From an uncultured Paracoccaceae bacterium (GTDB taxonomy: Bacteria; Pseudomonadota; Alphaproteobacteria; Rhodobacterales; Rhodobacteraceae), in assembly GCA_951812615.1 (NCBI GenBank), contig CATOSU010000013.1, forward strand, positions 61,581 to 125,580: a stretch of DNA of 64,000 nucleotides. Reading direction: 5' to 3'. Both the position numbers and the translations under genes were made by a program. Below the pieces are notes generated by a model. That model did no database searches. It was not told where the DNA came from and saw nothing but the letters and a program-made list of their open reading frames with translations. Positions 59,464 through 64,000 of the stretch are shown here, piece by piece. Positions within the stretch are counted from its first letter, which is position 1, and every line of letters begins with the position of its first letter.

Positions 59464-59783
59464 TCATCATCCCATAAATCGAGCAACTTGCGAATATCGT
59501 CTTGTCTGTGCTCGGGCAGTTTCACAAACTTCCGGAAGAACACTTTGTCGGCTTGGGAAAGCTCATCCTCCGTGTTGATCGGGGTGCCTATTAGAACATC
59601 CACAGTGGTGTCCAAAGCCGATGCAATAGCTGCCAGCTTCTCGGCAGAGGGCCTTGGGGGGTTCTTGTTTTCGAGTTCCCAGATGTAGCCCTTGGTGCAT
59701 CCGGCCTTCGCCGCGAGTTGATCCAGTGTGAATTCTTTTTGCTTCCTTCGTTCCCTGATTCTCTCTCCCATTGGTGTCGTCAT
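59460..59783 (-). CDS. capH: CapH-like helix-turn-helix repressor
   Basis: 107 residues from ATG 59783 behind an ideal GGAGGA site; a longer upstream frame is not protein-like. An XRE-type helix-turn-helix fills residues ~5-60 (MGERIRERRKQKEFTLDQLAAKAGCTKGYIWELE), and a C-terminal helical tail follows (DKVFFRKFVKLPEHRQDDIRKLLDLWDDE). It probably dimerises and represses both its own promoter and the CBASS operon until cut by the coupled peptidase. Confidence 0.8.
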   Translation of the reverse strand: MTTPMGERIRERRKQKEFTLDQLAAKAGCTKGYIWELENKNPPRPSAEKLAAIASALDTTVDVLIGTPINTEDELSQADKVFFRKFVKLPEHRQDDIRKLLDLWDDE

Positions 59784-59805
59784 TGCGGTCCTCCCCATTT
59801 TGTTC

Positions 59806-59856
59806 AGAGTAGACGTATTTGTCGTTCTTGACAAACGCGGTGATGCGCTGCATTCT
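59806..59856. promoter_or_regulatory. Overlapping divergent promoters and candidate CapH operator
   Basis: Rightward: TTGACA (59828-59833), 17 bp, CATTCT (59851-59856). Leftward: TTGTCA (complement of 59829-59834), 17 bp, TACTCT (complement of 59806-59811). The two -35 boxes overlap and lie in the palindrome TTTGTC-N6-GACAAA (59818-59835). One repressor dimer bound there would shut both the regulator and the CBASS operon. Confidence 0.6.
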
Positions 59857-59976
59857 ATGTTTAGAGTGGCGATATAGAACGTGACCCCAGTCTGCATGGT
59901 CGCCGGTATATCGGGCAATGAAGATATGCCGCACCTATATGTGGTGGCGGCAGAGCGACCTAGAAAGGGGTCAGCA

Positions 59977-61227
59977 ATGAACAAGCACCTGGGAACACCA
60001 GCGGCTCCGTGGGGTAGTATCGCGGAGCAGATGCTGGCCACAGTCGCCATCAAGATCGAACTTCCACCGAGCATGCATGCCATCCTGGCGGAGCGGAAAG
60101 CGGCCATCGAGAAGTATCTGGAACGGGATGGAAGCCCGCTGAAGGGGAAGGTTCGTCTCTTCTACCAACAGGGGTCTGTGGCCATCGGGTCAACCATTCG
60201 GGCCAAGTTTCGGTTCGAGGGGTTTGACATCGACATCATCGTCGAACTGATAACCCCGGGCCTGACGCCCTGGCGGGCTCTGGAACTTCTTTACCAGGCG
60301 ATGCGAGGGGAACCGAGTTCACGCTACCATGACATGACCGAGCGTCAAACGCGGTGCGTCACAGTTCACTATGCTGACGGGATGCACCTCGATCTGTCTC
60401 CCGCAGAACTGATCAACGAATTCGATCCGCGTCAGAGCCTCATCTATCATTCGAAGCCGGAAGAACCCCGCAACGCGGACCACAAGGTGCTGACTAACAG
60501 CTTCGGGTTCGCCCACGAGTACAACACAACCTGCCCGGTCGATCTGTCGTTCCAACAGGAATATGCCCTCCGGGCCCTCAAGGCCGACCGTGGCCTGGTC
60601 GTGATGCAGAAAGATGCCGACTCGCTGCCCGTGCCCGAGCACTCCACCGTTGTAGGCGGCAAATCGGCGGTCACGGTGGCGCTGCAACTGATCAAGAGGA
60701 ACCGCAATATCCGGTGGGCCACCCGAGGTGAGCGCATGCCTGCATCTGTGATGCTAAGTTGCCTGACGCTGGAGGTGGCCGAGGCGGGGCGGACAATCGG
60801 TCAGAACCTCAGGGTCATCGCACAGCACATTCTCGACCGCCTACTTTGGGCGAAGAGCGTCGGGGAATTGATCCATGTCGAAAACCCGCGATGCCCTGGT
60901 GATGTGTTCACGGACCGCTGGCCGGAAAACCATGCCGCCCAGGACACGATGATCGCGGATATGCGGTTGTTCCTGGATCAACTCGCCGTGCTTCTGGATG
61001 ATAGGCGATCCCTGCGTGACCGGCGTGACACACTGAAGGCGATGTTCGGCGAAGATGTCGGCCAGTCGGTTGTAGACGACCTGGAACGGGATATCGGCGA
61101 GGCCATCCGCACAGGTCGGCATGGCTTCGGTGCTATCGGTGGCTTGGCTCTAAGCCCGACCCTCGCCAAGGCCAAACCGGCTGTGAAGCCCTCGACCTTT
61201 TATGGCACCAAGTGGAAGCGTTCATGA
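59977..61227 (+). CDS. CBASS CD-NTase (cyclic oligonucleotide synthase)
   Basis: 416 residues from ATG 59977 (AGGGG 6 bp upstream). The nucleotidyltransferase signature is complete: QGSVAIGSTIR (G66-S67) followed by FDIDIIVEL (D84, D86), with a third acidic residue in GMHLDLSPAE. The C-terminal helical part is typical of CD-NTases. It makes a cyclic di- or trinucleotide after phage infection. The C-terminus (KPSTFYGTKWKRS) is short and could be the target of the E2-like partner. The next gene starts in its stop (ATGA). Confidence 0.88.
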   Translation: MNKHLGTPAAPWGSIAEQMLATVAIKIELPPSMHAILAERKAAIEKYLERDGSPLKGKVRLFYQQGSVAIGSTIRAKFRFEGFDIDIIVELITPGLTPWRALELLYQAMRGEPSSRYHDMTERQTRCVTVHYADGMHLDLSPAELINEFDPRQSLIYHSKPEEPRNADHKVLTNSFGFAHEYNTTCPVDLSFQQEYALRALKADRGLVVMQKDADSLPVPEHSTVVGGKSAVTVALQLIKRNRNIRWATRGERMPASVMLSCLTLEVAEAGRTIGQNLRVIAQHILDRLLWAKSVGELIHVENPRCPGDVFTDRWPENHAAQDTMIADMRLFLDQLAVLLDDRRSLRDRRDTLKAMFGEDVGQSVVDDLERDIGEAIRTGRHGFGAIGGLALSPTLAKAKPAVKPSTFYGTKWKRS

Positions 61228-61700
61228 AGTCCCTCCTGGCACAAGTGAACGCGATGCGGCGGGATTGGCCGCAGTTTCAGGCGTCTTTGGGGATTGGGCC
61301 GCAGTCCGTGATCTGGTTCGGCGACCTGAAAGGTCTGGAGCGGCAGTTTCACGTCAGCATTGAATATGGCCTGCCCATGGCCGGTCGAGACGACCACTAC
61401 CGCCGGATGCCTGCGGTTCGTGTCCTGAGGCCGTCGCTGATTCCGAACTGGGATGCCGAGGAGGAGTCACCCCTCCCTCATGTCTACTTCGAACTACCGG
61501 ACATCAGGCTGTCGCCGCTGTGCCTGTTTGACCCCACGGCGGGTGAGTGGGACCGGTCCATGCTCATCAGCAGAACGACCGTCGGCTGGACGGTTCGGTG
61601 GCTGGCCGCTTACGAGTTCTGGGAAATGGCCGGTCGGTGGATAGGCGGCGGACGCCATGATGAAGATGAGACCGGGAAGGGTAAAAACCATGCCGCGTGA
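61224..61700 (+). CDS. CBASS E2-like conjugating protein (type II-short)
   Basis: 158 residues. HVYFELPDIRLSPLCLFDPTAGEW carries the candidate catalytic Cys100 with His86 upstream, and TVGWTVRWLAAYEFW follows. This is the pattern of the E2-like proteins of short type II CBASS. No E1 or JAB partner gene is present. Such E2 proteins attach the CD-NTase C-terminus to a target and so regulate it. It overlaps the CD-NTase by 4 bp and the effector by 11 bp. Confidence 0.78.
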   Translation: MKSLLAQVNAMRRDWPQFQASLGIGPQSVIWFGDLKGLERQFHVSIEYGLPMAGRDDHYRRMPAVRVLRPSLIPNWDAEEESPLPHVYFELPDIRLSPLCLFDPTAGEWDRSMLISRTTVGWTVRWLAAYEFWEMAGRWIGGGRHDEDETGKGKNHAA

Positions 61701-62730
61701 CAGAGAATATGACCCCACTGTTCCACGCCGTTCTGACGGAACCAGACAGACGCTCAGACCGGTTCAGCCTTGGCCGTCGGGGATTCCATTCAAGATACTG
61801 TCCATCGATGGTGGCGGCATCCTGGGTATTTTGCCCTGCATGATCTTAGCCGAGATCGAGAAACGTTTCCTGGACGGTGAGTCCATCGGGCAGCACTTCG
61901 ACATGATCGTCGGCACCTCGACCGGTGGGATCATCGCGTTGGGTCTGGGCCAGGGCAAGTCGGCTCAGGATATCTCCAAGCTCTACATCGAGCGTGGCCG
62001 GTTCATCTTCCCGGGAAATCGTCTGACACGATGGCTTCGTGGCTGGGCGGGCTGGGCGTTCACACCATATGATCGGGGCAACCTGGAGAAAGAGCTTCGC
62101 CGGGAACTCGGTGATGGGATCTTCGGGTCGTCATCCGTCCCGATCTGCATTCCGTCCTTCGATGGTCGGTATGGCGAACCTTATGTGTTCAAGACCCCGC
62201 ACCATCCGGACTACACGAAAGACCAACATGAGCGGCTGGTAGATGTTGGGCTCTCCACGGCGGCAGCACCTACGATCTTCGCGGCGGTGAAGAGGAATGG
62301 TTACGTGTTCGCCGACGGCGGAATCTGGGCCAACAATCCGGCCATGATCGGTGTGGTAGACGCGATGACCTGCTTCGACATTGATCGCACCCAGATCAGG
62401 CTCTTGAGCCTTGGGTGCGGCCAGGAGAGCTATCAGATGCGCTGGTGGCACCGCATCGGCGGACGGCTGGTCTGGGCAGGTCTCTTCGTATCCTCCGCGA
62501 TGCGGGCTCAATCCCACAATGCCTTTGGTCAGGCAGGACTATTGATCGGTCGATCCAACATGGTCCGGCTGGACGCTTCAGAGGTGGTCAACCGGATCGG
62601 TATGGATGACATTGACCGGGCATTGGTGGAGATGCCGCCGGTTGCCAGATCGCTCGTGGAAGGGGCGGGACACCGAGTCGCCGAGTTGTTTCTGGTCCAA
62701 GATCAATCCGCCCCCAAGTCGGTGCCGTAA
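61690..62730 (+). CDS. capV: CBASS patatin-like phospholipase effector CapV
   Basis: 346 residues from ATG 61690 (AAGGG 8 bp upstream). Patatin motifs: DGGGILG (40-46, oxyanion hole), GTSTGG with nucleophile Ser77, and DGG with catalytic Asp209. Length and C-terminal region fit CapV, which is switched on by the cyclic nucleotide and degrades the inner membrane, killing the infected cell. It is the last gene of the operon; 62,731-62,851 shows no gene. Confidence 0.88.
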   Translation: MPRDREYDPTVPRRSDGTRQTLRPVQPWPSGIPFKILSIDGGGILGILPCMILAEIEKRFLDGESIGQHFDMIVGTSTGGIIALGLGQGKSAQDISKLYIERGRFIFPGNRLTRWLRGWAGWAFTPYDRGNLEKELRRELGDGIFGSSSVPICIPSFDGRYGEPYVFKTPHHPDYTKDQHERLVDVGLSTAAAPTIFAAVKRNGYVFADGGIWANNPAMIGVVDAMTCFDIDRTQIRLLSLGCGQESYQMRWWHRIGGRLVWAGLFVSSAMRAQSHNAFGQAGLLIGRSNMVRLDASEVVNRIGMDDIDRALVEMPPVARSLVEGAGHRVAELFLVQDQSAPKSVP

Positions 62731-62851
62731 GCCTGGTCGCGAAGGCACACCAAATCGCATGCTTTGGTTGGACCGCCCTCCCATCTAGTCCCCTGTTTCG
62801 CATGATTTGACGCGGTTTGTTTTCTCTGAATCTCTGTCCTAGCAAAAGCTG

Positions 62852-64000
62852 GAGTTATGCCCAAAAGTTGGTGACGGCGTGATCAGGCGGCGTTTTGACG
62901 TTGCCTGATCCCGTCCTTGAAGGCAATCCCCTGGATCACTTCGGGCAGACGGTTTGGCCCTGAGATCTTCCTCCACTTCTTCTTGGCCGACATCATCAAC
63001 CTGAAGACCATGGCGAGGGCGGTCTTGCGGTTCAGGCATCCTTTGGTTTTGCGCGTTCGGTTGCGGACCGTGGCAAAGACGCTTTCGATCGGGTTCGTGG
63101 TCCGGATGTGTTTCCAGTGTTCGGCCGGGAAGTCATAGAAGGTCAGCAACACGTCGCGGTCCTTGACCAGCCTGGCCACGGCCCGCTCGTATTTCAGGCC
63201 GTAGGTTTCCACGAAGAGATCGAAGGCCGCATTGGCTTCCTTCTTCGTCTCGGCCATCCAAATATCCTGCAGATCGGCCTTGGCTTTTTCCCGCAGCGAC
63301 TTGGGCATCGCGCCCGTTACATTGGCCGTCTTGTGGACCCAGCACCGCTGCTCACGGGTGGTCGGATAGACATCCCGCAGCGCCGTCCAGAACCCAAGCG
63401 CGCCATCACCGACAGCAAGCTCGGGCGGCACCGTCAGGCCGCGTTTCCTCAGACCGCGTAACAGGTCCCGCCAGCTGTCCGCGTTCTCCCGGAATCCGTC
63501 CATGATGCTCAAAACGTCCTTTTCTCCGTACTCGTCAGCGCCGATAATCACCAACATACATTGACGATCCCCGTCCAAACGGGGCGTGAAGCAGACCCCG
63601 TCCGCCCAGATGTAGACATAGCGCTTGCCCGACAGGTCACGCTTGCGCCAGGCTTCATACTCGTCCCACCAGGTCGCCTTCAGTCGCGTGATCGTGGAGG
63701 CTGACAGCCCCTCTGCATCCGGCCCCAAAAGGGCGGCCAGCGCCTCGCTGAAGTCCCCCGTTGAAATGCCCTTCAGGTAAAGCCAGGGCAGCAGCTCCTC
63801 GACGGACTTCGCTTTGCGTAGATACGGCGGCACCAAGGATGAACGGAACCTGATCTTGCTGCCATCGATGTTCGCACCCCGGTCGCGGACCCGGGGCACC
63901 TGAACGGGCACCGTGCCGACCCCGGTCATCACCGCGCGCGCTGGCAGGACCCCGTGGCGCACCAGACGCTGGCGACCTTCCTCGTCCAGAAGCTGCGCAT
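62852..64000 (-). mobile_element. IS256-family element, second copy (runs off right edge)
   Basis: The right end (GAGTTATGCCCAAAAGTTGG) is the same as in the copy at 34359-35741, but the element is in opposite orientation and its other end is outside the window. The adjacent 9-mer CAAAAGCTG (62843-62851) should recur beyond the edge if the insertion is simple. Confidence 0.92.
62883..64000 (-). CDS. IS256-family transposase, second copy, partial at window edge
   Basis: The frame is open from the stop at 62883 to the window edge (about 372 residues seen). All three catalytic regions are present (WADGVCF, VGDGALGFW, NPIESVFATV). It differs from the first copy at several residues: VLPARAVMTGVG for FLPEREVMTGIG, PTTRE for PTPRE, AMPKSL for ALPLSL, FVETYG for FMETYG. 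It is therefore a sibling element rather than a fresh duplicate. Confidence 0.93.
   Translation of the reverse strand, partial: AQLLDEEGRQRLVRHGVLPARAVMTGVGTVPVQVPRVRDRGANIDGSKIRFRSSLVPPYLRKAKSVEELLPWLYLKGISTGDFSEALAALLGPDAEGLSASTITRLKATWWDEYEAWRKRDLSGKRYVYIWADGVCFTPRLDGDRQCMLVIIGADEYGEKDVLSIMDGFRENADSWRDLLRGLRKRGLTVPPELAVGDGALGFWTALRDVYPTTREQRCWVHKTANVTGAMPKSLREKAKADLQDIWMAETKKEANAAFDLFVETYGLKYERAVARLVKDRDVLLTFYDFPAEHWKHIRTTNPIESVFATVRNRTRKTKGCLNRKTALAMVFRLMMSAKKKWRKISGPNRLPEVIQGIAFKDGIRQRQNAA

Noticed and set aside
34359..64000. Single composite transposon bounded by the two IS256-type copies
   Set aside because: The left IS has identical 9-bp duplications on both of its own sides, and the two IS copies differ in sequence, so each inserted independently.
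1..64000. tRNA or rRNA genes
   Set aside because: No rRNA-like sequence or convincing tRNA cloverleaf was noticed on either strand by eye; a tRNA scan would settle it.

Overview
The window is high-GC DNA with the gene content of a large conjugative plasmid, or an integrated relative, from an alphaproteobacterium, most likely Rhodobacteraceae. This rests on the RepC-type replication protein, the trb/virB-like transfer genes, the pRiA4b ORF-3 remnant, BrnT/BrnA, and phage tail genes of the kind seen in that group. I had no database access, so the host is an inference.

Positions 1-32,653 are mostly one long leftward (minus-strand) block of overlapping genes. It contains two secretion machines. 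The first (about 1.4-15 kb) is a P-type type IV secretion system: VirB10, VirB8, VirB6, VirB5/TrbJ, VirB4, a lipoprotein, a DUF2726 protein, VirB9, VirB2 and VirB11, with a VirB3/TrbD-like gene divergent. Downstream of it are two lysozyme-like proteins, one fused to a TrbL-like membrane domain, and a Toprim protein. A BrnT/BrnA toxin-antitoxin pair is wedged in on the other strand. The second machine (about 16.5-32.7 kb) is an IncI-like type IVb thin-pilus locus: PilL-like, PilN secretin, PilO, a CFI-box protein, PilP-like, PilQ, PilR, PilS, two PilV-like prepilins and a prepilin peptidase. I found no relaxase or coupling protein inside the window.

Positions 33.3-36.3 kb hold a RepC-like initiator gene cut in two by an IS256-family element with a 9-bp target duplication. 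Removing the element and one duplication restores a 505-codon frame. Upstream lie 8-bp tandem repeats and three hairpins. A decayed IS110-family fragment follows.

Positions 36.9-64 kb are an accessory region. They carry a two-gene module resembling Druantia type III (DruH/DruE), a ParA plus small-protein partition operon flanked by matching palindromic motifs, and remnants of other genes. Next is a 3,164-bp Tn3-like element whose transposase is split by a -1 frame change at an A5G run. Directly abutting its right inverted repeat is a 1,715-bp inverted copy of the pilus-region DNA at 17,236-18,950. Then come a degraded phage tail module, an HU-like and a cold-shock gene, an Rpn-type nuclease with GKAE repeats and an HNH-nuclease remnant. 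A complete-looking CBASS operon (nucleotidyltransferase, E2-like protein, patatin phospholipase) lies under a divergent CapH/CapP-like regulator-protease pair. A second, non-identical IS256-family copy runs off the right edge.

Overall: a conjugation/thin-pilus backbone that has lost an intact repC and gained at least two anti-phage systems, with transposition and duplication scars marking how the accessory part was assembled.
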